DNA from: Streptomyces sp. NBC_00223
Lineage (GTDB): Bacteria > Actinomycetota > Actinomycetes > Streptomycetales > Streptomycetaceae
DNA length: 64,000 nucleotides
Assembly (NCBI RefSeq): GCF_036199905.1
Contig: NZ_CP108109.1
Coordinates: 2,356,001 to 2,420,000, forward strand
Direction: 5' to 3'
Each line of letters opens with the position of its first letter. Positions within the stretch are counted from its first letter, which is position 1. Below, in pieces: positions 55,280-63,838 of this stretch. A model generated the notes under the pieces. That model worked only from the letters and a program-made list of their open reading frames with translations, searched no databases and was not told where the DNA came from. Both the position numbers and the translations under genes were made by a program.

Positions 55280-56178
55280 TCAGCGGCGCTTGGGGACCGG
55301 GACGCGCATCAGGTCCTGGGCGACGGTGAGTTCACCGGTGAAACCCGCCGCTCGGGCCTGCCGCTCGAAGACCTCCGGGTCGGGGTAGCGCTGCGAGAAG
55401 TGGGTGAGCACGAGATGGCGGACACCGGCCTCGCGGGCGGTCTCCGCTGCCTGACCTGCCGTCAGATGACCGTGGTCCTCGGCGAGTTCCGCGTCCTCGT
55501 CGAGGAAGTCGACTCGATGACCAACAGGTCGCAACCCTCGGCCAGTTGCCCGACCGCGTCGCACATACGGGTGTCCATGACGAAGGCGAAGACCTGGCCG
55601 GGGCGGTGCTCGCTGACCTCCTCCAGGGCGACGCCGTCGACCGCGCCCTCGCGCTGGAGGCGGCCGATCGCGGGCCCCGAGATACCGTGCGCGGCCAGGA
55701 GTTCGGGCAGCAGCCGGCGGCCGTCGGGCTCGGTGAGGCGGTATCCGTACGACTCCACGGGGTGCGACAGCAGCGCCGCCGACAGGGTGAAGGCGGGGGT
55801 GACGGCCACCGGGCCGTCCCCGGTGACCGGGACTTCGCGCAGATCGGCGGTCTCGCGGTAGGCGGTGGCGTAGCGCAGACGGTCGAAATAGCGCTGCCCG
55901 CTCGCCGGGTAGTGGGCGGTGACCGGGTGCGGGACGCGGTCGAGGTTGATCCGCTGGACGACGCCCGCGAGGCCCAGGGAGTGGTCGCCGTGGAAGTGGG
56001 TGACGCAGATCCGGGTCAGGTCGTGCGCCGCGACCCCGGCATGCAGCATCTGGCGCTGGCTGCCCTCGCCGGGGTCGAAGAGGATGCCCTCGCGGTCCCA
56101 GCGCAGCACATAACCGTTGTGGTTGCGCTGCCGGGTGGGGACCTGGCTGGCGGTGCCGAGGACGATCAGTTCACGCAC
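55280..56178 (-). pseudogene. rnz: Ribonuclease Z, disrupted by a one-base frameshift
   Basis: Metallo-beta-lactamase RNase that trims tRNA 3' trailers. Reading from GTG 56178, residues [15 protein letters not shown], the catalytic [10 protein letters not shown] and the long middle are normal up to LLVIEST. The frame then fails near 55507/55508. The correct continuation ([32 protein letters not shown]) lies in the next frame to 55280. One missing base (ACNTTC reads ACTTC) explains it. The two parts together would give about 300 residues with all metal-binding His. It may be a genuine mutation or a sequencing error; Rnz is usually kept in this lineage. Confidence 0.85.
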
Positions 56179-56375
56179 GGGGGCCCTTGGGTTGTGGGGG
56201 CGTCGGGGTCTGGCCGGCGGACCGGGCCGCCGGAAGGGGCGGCCCGGGCCGGGCCGTCGGAAGGGGCGGCGGCGCGGGCCGCCGGTCGGGGCGCGCCGTC
56301 GGTCGGGGCGGGCCGGGCCGTCGGTCGGGAGCCTCGGAGCGGCCCGGGCCGTCCGGGCCCTCGCGGGCCGTTCGC

Positions 56376-56732
56376 TCAGACCAGGCGCTGGAGGTCGCGG
56401 CCGCCCAGGACATGGGCGTGCGCGTGGAAGACGGTCTGGCCCGCGCCGGGGCCGGTGTTGAAGACGATCCGGTAGCCCGTGCCGTCGATCTTCTCCTGCG
56501 CGGCCACTTCGCCCGCCTCCCGCAGCACGTCGGCGGTCACGGCCGGGTCGCCCGCGGCGAGCGAGGCAGCGTCCGGGTAGTGCACCCGGGGGATGACCAG
56601 GACATGCGTCGGGGCCTGCGGGTTTATGTCGCGGAACGCGAGGGTGGTCGCCGTCTCGCGGACGACGGTCGCGGGGATCTCCCCACCGGCGATCTTGCAG
56701 AACAGGCAGTCGGCCTGCGGTTCTCCCGCCAT
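56376..56732 (-). CDS. HIT-family hydrolase
   Basis: 118-residue histidine-triad protein (HINT type) that hydrolyses nucleoside phosphoramidates or AMP-lysyl-type adducts. The triad HAHAHVLGG holds the catalytic His. [13 protein letters not shown] at the N-terminus carries the typical zinc-site-like Cys pair, and [20 protein letters not shown] is conserved. ATG 56732. It lies 197 bp upstream of rnz on the same strand. Confidence 0.95.
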   Translation of the reverse strand: MAGEPQADCLFCKIAGGEIPATVVRETATTLAFRDINPQAPTHVLVIPRVHYPDAASLAAGDPAVTADVLREAGEVAAQEKIDGTGYRIVFNTGPGAGQTVFHAHAHVLGGRDLQRLV

Positions 56733-56934
56733 GGCGGTCCCCTCGTGGTCGCGAATTCACGTGCGCTGGCATCGTATCCGCGCGAGCCCCTTACGCGGGG
56801 TGCAGCCGGAATACAACCGCTCGCGTCCCGGGCCCGGCCCGCTGCCGGGCGGCATCCGGCCGCCGCGGCGACCCGCCCCACGTGGACCGTTCCTTCTGCC
56901 CGTACTGGGGCCGCGGTCAGCCCCGGTGAGAAGT

Positions 56935-57426
56935 TCACCCGTTACGCCGCTCGGTGCCGGTCGGCCAGACGACCTCGACGGGGAGGCCGAGGGAGCGAGC
57001 TTCCTCGACCACATCGGCGGTGCCGCCCCCTTTGGTGCCGGGAGGCATGCCGTTCCAGACTGCGACGAGCCTGTCAGCCCGACGCAGCAGTTCGCTGTTG
57101 GCGGCCTCGTAGGCTTCTCGGCCGGCGGTGTCATGGTCCATCACCACCACCTCCGTGGCTGCCGCCAGGAGCCGGTCGAATTGTGCGGCGTGCGGTTTCT
57201 TGACCTTCGTCTCTCGGTAGTCGCGGGACGGGATCACGGCGACGAGGCGCCCGCCCGCGTCCAGGACAGCCTCGGCGAACAAGGAGTCCGACCCAGCGGC
57301 AATACAGGGGACACCGACGAGTTCGCCGTCGGCCAGCTCGCGCACGAGCCGGCCGAGGGCAGCTCGAACAAGAGGTACGGAAGCGTCAGTGAGGTCCATG
57401 TGGCCGGTCACGGCGAGGATGGTCAC
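56935..57426 (-). CDS. SLOG-like Rossmann-fold protein
   Basis: 163-residue protein, function unknown. ILAVTGHMDLTDASV, a central GVPCIAAGSDSLFAEAVLDAGG, and RADRLVAVWNG with a closing GGTADVVEEARSLG match the SLOG (SMF/DprA-LOG) arrangement: nucleotide-ligand-binding Rossmann proteins that act as sensors in stress or defence pathways, or as cytokinin-type phosphoribohydrolases. A phosphoribohydrolase PGGxGTxxE motif is not present as such. ATG 57426. Adjacent to a truncated HAD gene. Confidence 0.7.
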   Translation of the reverse strand: MTILAVTGHMDLTDASVPLVRAALGRLVRELADGELVGVPCIAAGSDSLFAEAVLDAGGRLVAVIPSRDYRETKVKKPHAAQFDRLLAAATEVVVMDHDTAGREAYEAANSELLRRADRLVAVWNGMPPGTKGGGTADVVEEARSLGLPVEVVWPTGTERRNG

Positions 57427-57462
57427 AGTGTCCCCTGTCAGTCGGCGAGTTGCTCGCGGAGC

Positions 57463-57693
57463 CTAGCGCGGGCTTCTCGTACGGGTGCCGAAGTTCCGTG
57501 GCCCCCACTGCTCCTGCGTGGCTTCGCCGACTTCCAGCGCCTTGTAGATCGCCACCCCGTCCGGATGCTCGCCCAGCGCGTGGAAGTACGCGCCGGGGAC
57601 CAGGCCCTCGCTGCGCTCGAAGGCTTCGCCGTTGAGCCGCATCCGGATGGTGAGGACGCCCCCGAAGTCGAGGATCAGGCCACGGTAGGTCAT
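57463..57693 (-). pseudogene. Truncated HAD hydrolase N-terminus
   Basis: Only 76 residues. MTYRGLILDFGGVLT gives HAD motif I (nucleophile Asp), and FERSEGLVPGAYFHALGEHPDGVAIYKALEVGEATQEQW continues as the cap start. After GPRNFGTRTRSPR the frame ends, with motifs II-IV missing. A full HAD enzyme is about 210-230 residues, so this is a 3'-deleted remnant. The deletion end lies 36 bp before the SLOG gene, suggesting a recombination junction. Confidence 0.8.
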
Positions 57694-57898
57694 GGCTGGC
57701 TCCTTACGCATATGACTCACCCCCGGGGTGGGTACGCGGGCACGCGTCAGCACGGATGGTAGCCGCCGGTCGAATGCTCCCGCCTTCCCGAGCCAGGACG
57801 AGCACGACTGTCCTGGCGGTCACGCGGCCGGACGGGGACGACGCGTGGTCGCGCGGGGCCATGGCGCCAGTAGCTTGCGGGCGGGGAAGATCGTACGC

Positions 57899-58936
57899 AT
57901 GAACGTTCTTGTGCTGGGCGGGACTTGGTTCTTGGGCAAAGCGGTCACGGAGGAGGCGGTTGCCCGGGGCTGGACGGTGTCCGCCTTCAACCGGGGCAGA
58001 TCCGGTGCGGCAGCCCACGGTGTCCGGGAGATACACGGAGACCGCACGGTCGCCGCTGATCTCGCACGGCTTGCCAGGTCCGGGTCTGGCCCCTGGGACA
58101 TGGTGGTCGACACGTCTGCGTCCGAACTGGCGCCGCGCGATGTCCTCGCAGCTGCGAAATACCTGGCACCTGTGACGGGACGTTACGTATACATCTCCAC
58201 CGTGAATGCCTACAAGGGCTGGCCGGACGAGCCACTGACGGAGAACTCGGAGGTCCTGGACGGGCCTGCCGACGCCGACATTGACTACGGACGCCTTCCA
58301 GCAGACTGGGATGGCCCCGACTGGTACTACGGCCGCCAGAAAGCCGGTGCGGAGCGGGCCGTTCAGGCCGCCTTCGGGGCTGAACGTGTGTCAATTCTGC
58401 GCCCCGGCGTCATCCTGGGCCCCGGTGAATACGTAGGCCGCCTGCCCTGGTGGCTGAATCGCGCCGCGCGGGGCGGAGCGATACTCGCGCCCGGTCACCC
58501 GGACAAGGACATCCAGCCTGTAGATGTGAGAGATGTCGCCAGCTTCGCCTTGGATCAGGCCACAACGGTTGGTGCGGGAACGTTCAACGTCGTCGCTCCT
58601 CTCGGTCGGGACACCATGAGAACTCTCCTGGAGTCATGTCTGAACGCCACTGGCGCAGAAGGCCACCTCGTCTGGGCACCCGATGACGTTCTCACCAACG
58701 AACGCGTTCAGCAGTGGACGGAACTGCCCCTGTGGCGGACGAACGCCGGCGTCTGGCGCGTCTCGTCCGAACGGGCTCAGACGGCGGGCCTCACCTGCCG
58801 GCCGCTCGCCGACACTGTCGCGGACACCTGGGACTGGCTGCGCCGGGGCGGTGTCCCGGTAGAACATCCCCGTTGGCTGGATCACGGGATCACACCGGAG
58901 AAGGAGAGGAGAATCCTCACTCGACTCGGACAGTGA
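57899..58936 (+). CDS. NAD(P)-dependent epimerase/reductase (extended SDR)
   Basis: 345-residue SDR-type protein. The start MNVLVLGGTWFLGKAV gives the GxxGxxG nucleotide-binding loop; VYISTVNAY and YYGRQKAGAER give the Ser and YxxxK catalytic residues. LRPGVILGPGEY and DIQPVDVRDVASF are typical of extended SDRs acting on sugar nucleotides or related compounds. The substrate is unknown. GGGGAAGA precedes the ATG. It stops 2 bp before the end of a convergent regulator remnant. Confidence 0.9.
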   Translation: MNVLVLGGTWFLGKAVTEEAVARGWTVSAFNRGRSGAAAHGVREIHGDRTVAADLARLARSGSGPWDMVVDTSASELAPRDVLAAAKYLAPVTGRYVYISTVNAYKGWPDEPLTENSEVLDGPADADIDYGRLPADWDGPDWYYGRQKAGAERAVQAAFGAERVSILRPGVILGPGEYVGRLPWWLNRAARGGAILAPGHPDKDIQPVDVRDVASFALDQATTVGAGTFNVVAPLGRDTMRTLLESCLNATGAEGHLVWAPDDVLTNERVQQWTELPLWRTNAGVWRVSSERAQTAGLTCRPLADTVADTWDWLRRGGVPVEHPRWLDHGITPEKERRILTRLGQ

Positions 58937-58938
58937 GA

Positions 58939-59420
58939 TCACGCCTCGATAGCGAACCCGGAGGTTCCGTTGGTCAGCCTCGCAGTCGACGCGGCCGCGA
59001 AGTCCTCGATCCGCTCTCCCAAGTTCTCGGCGATGTGCGCTCCGTGGAAATCCGGGCGGCAAAGCTCGGAACGCACACCGGAGATGCGCTCCAGAATGCC
59101 GGCTCCGCGCCACCCGGCGGGCACCTGAAACACCGGTTCCAGGGCCTCCTGCGCACCGTCCAAGTCCCTCCGAAGCAGCCGGGCGCGGGCGAGATCAACA
59201 GATGCCTGCGCCGAAACAGCCACCTCGCGATCCCCCTCCGGGGCAGCGTTCAGCAGCCGAAGTGCACTACTGGCGGCCTCATGGGCACCATCCGGGTCCC
59301 TGAGCAGCAGATACGTTGTCGCATTGCTCATTGCGACTCTCGCCGCCGGAAAGCCGAATTCTCCTCCGATGTCGTCGTGGAGTTCGTCCCGGTCTTCGCT
59401 GCCCCCCTGGAGTGGACGGC
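58939..59420 (-). pseudogene. C-terminal remnant of an XRE/TPR-type regulator
   Basis: About 160 codons of coding-like sequence: DELHDDIGGEFGFPAARVAM, DPDGAHEAASSALRLLN, SVDLARARLLRRDLDGAQEALEPVF, ERISGVRSELCRPDFHGAHI. These are TPR-like helices of Streptomyces XRE regulators. The HTH half is absent, and upstream of about 59420 the frame loses homology-like character. An intact XRE-TPR gene of similar design starts 270 bp away in divergent orientation, so this looks like a decayed relative. Confidence 0.7.
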
Positions 59421-59692
59421 CTGCGGGTCTTGAGCCATTTCCCGAGGCGGGGCCCCTCGCCGGGCAGGCCCAGGGGGTCATCCGGGCCCCTGGCGGGCAG
59501 GTCCACAGCCTGCCCAGGTTGCCGGAAAGCCTACGGCCCCCTGACCATGCCTGGCCCCACCCGGGACAGGACACCGGCCGAACACCCTCCACCCGGCCGC
59601 TCGCCCGCACCGCACCACCCACGTTGCGTGGCCTTTTGCTTGCTGCTGGCCCTGCTCAACGGCCGTACTCTGAATGGTGAAAGGGGGTCGCC

Positions 59693-60949
59693 ATGACCGC
59701 AGATCTCGGCGACAACGTCCGCAAGTTCCGGCGTATGGCCGGGCTCAGCCAGGAACAGCTTGCCGACGAAGCCGAACTGTCCACCGGCACCATTCAAAAA
59801 GTCGAACAGGGCGGCAGCGTCCGTATCGAAACCCTCCACACCATCGCCCGTGCTCTGGGCATCAGGACTTCCCAGCTTCTCGCCGAAGACCCGCCCAATC
59901 CGCAACGGCATGTCCCAGGCGAACGCCTCAGTCTCCAGGCCCTGCGTATCGCCCTGACTCCGCCTCTCGCGCTGACCCTCACGGCGGATTCCCGCATCCC
60001 GTCAGCCGACGAGGAGCCCAGCTTGAACCGGTTGCGGCGCAGGACGCAGGATGCCGCCCTGCTCTACCCGGCGGGACGGTACGAAAGCCTCGCCGCCGTC
60101 CTGCCCGGCCTGGTCCGTGACGCCGACGCCGCCGTCGCCTGTTACAGCGATGGTGAGGAACGCCGGCACGCGCTGCTGGCCCGCGTGGATGTGCTGGGCC
60201 TGACCGGCCGGTACCTCACCCAGGTCCGCCAGTTCGACATCGCCCATACCGCGATCCGGGGCGCGATCACCGACGCACGTAACGCCCAAGACCCCCGGGT
60301 GACAGCCGCTCAGGTACGGGGGCTGTGTTTCGTGCTGTTGCGGACCGGCCGGTTCGACGAAGCCGAGGACGCCGCAGTCCGGGCCATGGACCTGGTAGAG
60401 CCCAAGCTCATGGACTCCGAACCCGGCCAATACGCCGTGTGGGGTGCGGTGGCGATGGAGGCCGCCGCAGCAGCTGTCCGCAACAACCGGCCGAAGGAAG
60501 CAAAGGAATACCGCCGCGCGGCTTCTGTCGCCGCCGCTGCTATCGGACGCCAGCACGAATACGACTTGCATGGCATCGAAGGCCCTTTCGGTCCCGTCAC
60601 AGCAGCCATGAAGTCCGTGGAAGACGCGATGGTCATCGGCGACGTACGAACGGTCGTGCGCAGAGCCGAAAACGAAGAAGCACTTTCCCCAAAAACGTGG
60701 AAGCGCACAGGAGGCCCAAGCCGTGGCGATCGCAACCGGTTCGCCCTGGACGTAACCCGCGCTTACGCCCGCACCGGCGACACGACGCGCGCGGGAGAAG
60801 ACCTGCACCACCTCTACCGCACCGCGCCCGACTGGCTGCTCCACCAGAAGGCCGCCGTCGACGCATGGCAGGAGATCGCCGCCAAGCGCAAGCGCAGCCT
60901 CCCCGCCGAGATGCGCGAAGTAGGCCGCCACCTGGGCATCATCGGCTGA
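59693..60949 (+). CDS. XRE-family regulator with C-terminal TPR-like helices
   Basis: 418-residue protein. HTH (about 5-60): LGDNVRKFRRMAGLSQEQLA and ELSTGTIQKVEQGG. From about residue 110 helical repeats run to the end (VLPGLVRDADAAVACY, GLCFVLLRTGRFDEAEDAAV, AKEYRRAASVAAAAIG, DVTRAYARTGDTTRAGEDL), a layout of signal-sensing regulators with peptide or small-molecule ligands. AAAGGGGG lies 5 bp before the ATG; TACTCT upstream may be its -10. The preceding 270 bp (59421-59692) hold this promoter and no gene. A small gene with an inverted repeat in its leader follows, probably the regulated partner. Confidence 0.88.
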   Translation: MTADLGDNVRKFRRMAGLSQEQLADEAELSTGTIQKVEQGGSVRIETLHTIARALGIRTSQLLAEDPPNPQRHVPGERLSLQALRIALTPPLALTLTADSRIPSADEEPSLNRLRRRTQDAALLYPAGRYESLAAVLPGLVRDADAAVACYSDGEERRHALLARVDVLGLTGRYLTQVRQFDIAHTAIRGAITDARNAQDPRVTAAQVRGLCFVLLRTGRFDEAEDAAVRAMDLVEPKLMDSEPGQYAVWGAVAMEAAAAAVRNNRPKEAKEYRRAASVAAAAIGRQHEYDLHGIEGPFGPVTAAMKSVEDAMVIGDVRTVVRRAENEEALSPKTWKRTGGPSRGDRNRFALDVTRAYARTGDTTRAGEDLHHLYRTAPDWLLHQKAAVDAWQEIAAKRKRSLPAEMREVGRHLGIIG

Positions 60950-61026
60950 CTACAACGCAACGTAGCAGTACCTGAAGGCGTGCCAGGAACGCGAACTCCG
61001 CATGAGTACCTGCCGCTCCACCCTTC

Positions 61027-61064
61027 TCTTACGTTGTGCATGCGTTCAGCCGCACAGCGTAAGA
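61027..61064. promoter_or_regulatory. Inverted repeat before a 117-residue gene
   Basis: Arms 61027-61039 (TCTTACGTTGTGC) and 61052-61064 (GCACAGCGTAAGA) pair at 12 of 13 positions across a 12-nt loop, directly upstream of the ribosome site of the gene at 61074. It could be an operator for the adjacent XRE regulator or an RNA hairpin controlling translation. Confidence 0.55.
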
Positions 61065-61073
61065 GGGGCCGAG

Positions 61074-61427
61074 ATGGCACACCGTACAGACGGAGAGCAC
61101 CAGCGCCGACGCAACCTCGCCGACGCAGCAACCGGGCACCCGGTGGCCCGCCTGCTGCCCTGGCGTACTGAAGACGGCCGCCCCTGCTACCTGCTCACCG
61201 ACGACAATCGTCTGGCAACGGTCGTCGACCAGATCGAAAGCGTCCAACTTGGCATGGGCCGCGGCGTACTCGGACATGCCCGGAAGATGCTCAGTGCCGA
61301 TGGCCTCGGTCCCGACCTGTCCGCTGACGAACTGCGCCGGCTCGCCAACCGTCTGACCGAGTGCCTGGGCGACACCCTCCGCGTCGCCGAGTCACGCAAA
61401 GCTCGCCCGCTCGACGCCACCGGGTGA
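61074..61427 (+). CDS. Hypothetical 117-residue protein
   Basis: No family recognised. Features: a polar N-terminus (HRTDGEHQRRRNLADAA), a beta-rich middle (VARLLPWRTEDGRPCYLLTD), and helical C-terminal parts (NRLATVVDQIESVQLGMGRG, SADELRRLANRLTECLGDTLRVAESR). ATG 61074 is preceded by AGAGGGG. It lies downstream of the XRE-TPR gene and next to an inverted repeat, so it may be its target. Confidence 0.7.
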   Translation: MAHRTDGEHQRRRNLADAATGHPVARLLPWRTEDGRPCYLLTDDNRLATVVDQIESVQLGMGRGVLGHARKMLSADGLGPDLSADELRRLANRLTECLGDTLRVAESRKARPLDATG

Positions 61428-61570
61428 GCCGCAAGCGATCCGCCCCCAGATGCGGTTACTGCGACGCACGCGGCCATCTCCTGAAGCGGCGCCTGCCGGT
61501 GGTCCCGCAGAGGGGGCAAGGAATGGAGTGCGGCGGTCCCGGCATCGTCCCGGCGCGCCCATTGTCCTGA
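61424..61570 (+). CDS. Possible small zinc-ribbon-like protein, 48 residues
   Basis: GTG start overlaps the previous stop by 4 bp (GTGA), a coupling pattern. The sequence begins MSRKRSAPRCGYCDARGHLL, with a CGYC pair and a nearby His, plus one further Cys. The rest is low in recognisable structure. The following 191 bp (61571-61761) contain no gene. Confidence 0.4.
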   Translation: MSRKRSAPRCGYCDARGHLLKRRLPVVPQRGQGMECGGPGIVPARPLS

Positions 61571-61761
61571 TCACCGTTCCGGCGCTCTGCGCCGTGCACC
61601 AACTGCTTCCCCTCCTGAAGTAGCGGGCCCCTGGCCGGGACCGGCCCGCCCTTTCCGCCTTCCACGTCCGTCGCTGGCGGCCGGAAGCCACACCCCACTG
61701 ACTTCTTCGGTTGCGTCCGCGACCGGAGCAACCCATCCCCATCCCAAACGGAGGAACGACC

Positions 61762-62568
61762 ATGCACCCGCTTCATCACACCCCGTCAGCTCTTTCTCAT
61801 GGCGGTAGTACCGCCGCCCTCGCAGCGCCCCACACCGGTGTGCGGGCGCGGGTGCGGCTGTTGACCGTGGCCCGTACCGCCGGCCTGCACCTGTCGCCCC
61901 AGGAGTCCGACCGTTCCCCGGACGGCGGGCGCATCCTACTGGGGGAGGCGGACGAGACGACCGTGAGAGCGCTGGGCGACCTCATCGTCGCCGCCCGGCA
62001 CGCCACGCCGGTGCCCGTCACCCCGCCCTCCACCGGGAGTGCCGGTCAGCGGCTGCGGGAGGCCGCACGTGCGGTCGGTCTGGAACTGAACCCCGGCACA
62101 CCCCGCACCGGGCCCGACGGACCCCGCTACCCCCTGGGCGAGGCCGACCACACCACCGTGTCCCGCCTGGCCGACCTGATCACCACCGGCCACACCCGCC
62201 TGCACCTGGCCGCCGACGACCTGCGCTTCGTCCTGGTCGCCCACGGCCTCAACGCCGAACAGGTCACCACCGAGGCCGGCACCGTGGTCTTCGGCTCCAT
62301 CGACGTACCCGACGCCGGCACCCTCCTGCGCCTGCTGACCGGCGAGACCGGAAACGGCCCCGACTACTCCGACGACCCCCAGGGGTGCGAGGAACTGGCC
62401 GCACGGATCACCGACGCGGTGAAAGCCGTCACCGGCGGCGGCGACGTCAACGCCACCTACACCCCGTACTGCCCCCGCTGCAGCGAGGAAGCCGCCATCC
62501 TCCTGCACGGCCTCCCCCTCCCCCACATCGCGCGCCTGACCGACCACCTCACCCGCACCGCCGCATAG
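61762..62568 (+). CDS. Hypothetical protein with duplicated ~45-residue unit
   Basis: 268 residues, ATG 61762 with GGAGG. No family known to me. Two tandem-like units are visible: LLTVARTAGLHLSPQESDRS with ILLGEADETTVRALGDLI (about 32-78), and LREAARAVGLELNPGTPRTG with YPLGEADHTTVSRLADLI (about 95-145). The shared LGEAD-TTV-LADLI core suggests a repeated helical ligand-binding or DNA-binding unit. The C-terminal part has YTPYCPRCSEEAAILLHG, a possible metal-binding Cys pair. It precedes another unknown gene on the same strand by 89 bp. Confidence 0.7.
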   Translation: MHPLHHTPSALSHGGSTAALAAPHTGVRARVRLLTVARTAGLHLSPQESDRSPDGGRILLGEADETTVRALGDLIVAARHATPVPVTPPSTGSAGQRLREAARAVGLELNPGTPRTGPDGPRYPLGEADHTTVSRLADLITTGHTRLHLAADDLRFVLVAHGLNAEQVTTEAGTVVFGSIDVPDAGTLLRLLTGETGNGPDYSDDPQGCEELAARITDAVKAVTGGGDVNATYTPYCPRCSEEAAILLHGLPLPHIARLTDHLTRTAA

Positions 62569-62657
62569 CGCACACACAGCGGGCGGAGGACCGGATCTGC
62601 GCTCCTCCGCCCGCCAACACCCCACCCCACCGCCACCGCCAGGAAGACCCCACTCCA

Positions 62658-63377
62658 GTGACCTCCAGCCACCGACTGCCCGGCGCGACCCCCGTTCCCT
62701 TCATCACCCTGCGCGAGAACGAGCACGACGTCTCCGACCGCTCGCTGGCCCTGCGACCGTTCCGCAACGGCCTGGGACTGTGCTACGCCGACGAGCAGGA
62801 CGACGACCGCGACCCCAGCGGAATCCTTTACGCCCGCGTCACCCAAACCCGCAACCCCACCAACTGGCCCACCGGCAAACCCCACTGGAAACAGGTTCAC
62901 CCCGCCCGGCAGCGCGAATGCGCCTCCGACATGCTGTGCCACGTCTGCAAGGAACAGCCCAGCCGCAACGAACTGGGCATTCTCTTCATCGATGTTCTCG
63001 GCCCCAAAGGCCGTGCCGAGGCGGCCCGGTTGGAGGGGATGCGGACGTTCCAGCCGCCCGTCTGCCTGCGCCACGCCAAAACCGCCATCGACCTGTGCCC
63101 CCACCTCCGACGCAACACCTTCGTCGCCATGCGCGTCGCCGCACCCCGCCTGGTCGGAATGCTCGGCACCCCCTACACCATCACCGGCCTCACCCTCACC
63201 CCCGCCCGCACCCCCAACGGCACCGCCGCGAAACCGGCGATCATCCCCTTCAACCACCCCCAACGCCACTACTTCCTCGGCGCCCAATACGCCATCCAAC
63301 TCAACCAAGTAACCGTCATCGACCTCGACAACGAACTCGCCAAGGCAACCACCCGTGGACGAGTGACGATCACCTGA
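62658..63377 (+). CDS. Hypothetical protein with Cys/His cluster
   Basis: 239 residues from GTG 62658. Unrecognised family. DMLCHVCKEQPSRNELGILF and VCLRHAKTAIDLCPHLRR contain CxxC, CLRH and CPH groups that could hold zinc. YFLGAQYAIQLNQVTVIDLDNELAKAT ends the protein. It could be a nucleic-acid-binding or regulatory partner of the duplicated-unit protein upstream. The start is uncertain because no strong ribosome site is seen (AGGAAG 13 bp away). Confidence 0.65.
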   Translation: MTSSHRLPGATPVPFITLRENEHDVSDRSLALRPFRNGLGLCYADEQDDDRDPSGILYARVTQTRNPTNWPTGKPHWKQVHPARQRECASDMLCHVCKEQPSRNELGILFIDVLGPKGRAEAARLEGMRTFQPPVCLRHAKTAIDLCPHLRRNTFVAMRVAAPRLVGMLGTPYTITGLTLTPARTPNGTAAKPAIIPFNHPQRHYFLGAQYAIQLNQVTVIDLDNELAKATTRGRVTIT

Positions 63378-63400
63378 CCAGCAAGCCCCGGGGGCCGGCC

Positions 63401-63838
63401 ATGGCTCTCCGATTGGTGCGAGTTCACGAGAACGACAGATCACCCGGCGACAGCCTCCCGGCTGAGCGCACCGTCCGCTGTTGGCCGAACACCCAACGTA
63501 TATCCGAACTCCCGGACGAGCAGTTGCCCCCGGCTCGGCACCGCCGGGCCACACCGCCATGGTTGAGCACCGCCGCAGCGGAAGGAGCGGAAGAAACAGC
63601 GGGCGAGCCGCCGCGTGCCCGCCGCGCGCCGCGTCAGGGGAGGGTCGAAGCCGACGTCCATCCACTTGAACCCAAGCATCGCGCCAGCGCCGACGAGCGA
63701 CCGAGCGCGTCGCCGCTGCCGCCGCGCGCTCCGGAGCCCTTCTCCGGAGCGCTTCGCCCGTTGGCCACTGGGCGGGTCTGTGGTCCTTCTCGGGGGTGGG
63801 CGGCGCAGATGATCAGGTGGCCGGCGTGGCGCAGTTGA
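63401..63838 (+). CDS. Doubtful ORF, possibly a gene interrupted by a repeat
   Basis: 145 codons from ATG 63401. The first ~45 residues (MALRLVRVHENDRSPGDSLP, RTVRCWPNTQRISEL) look protein-like. From position 63534 the DNA is the intergenic repeat also found at 42.3 kb, and the remaining residues are Arg/Pro/Ala noise. It runs across the end of the HAD gene on the other strand. A truncated gene joined to a repeat is the likeliest reading; no other gene is seen in 63378-63812. Confidence 0.25.
   Translation: MALRLVRVHENDRSPGDSLPAERTVRCWPNTQRISELPDEQLPPARHRRATPPWLSTAAAEGAEETAGEPPRARRAPRQGRVEADVHPLEPKHRASADERPSASPLPPRAPEPFSGALRPLATGRVCGPSRGWAAQMIRWPAWRS
63534..63590. repeat. Diverged copy of the 42-kb intergenic repeat
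   Basis: CGGCACCGCCGGGCCACACC, then TGG-TGA-CACCGC and GCGGAA, match the 42361-42408 part of the tandem array at about 41 of 47 positions. This shows that the repeat is dispersed in the genome and not confined to one array. Confidence 0.75.
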
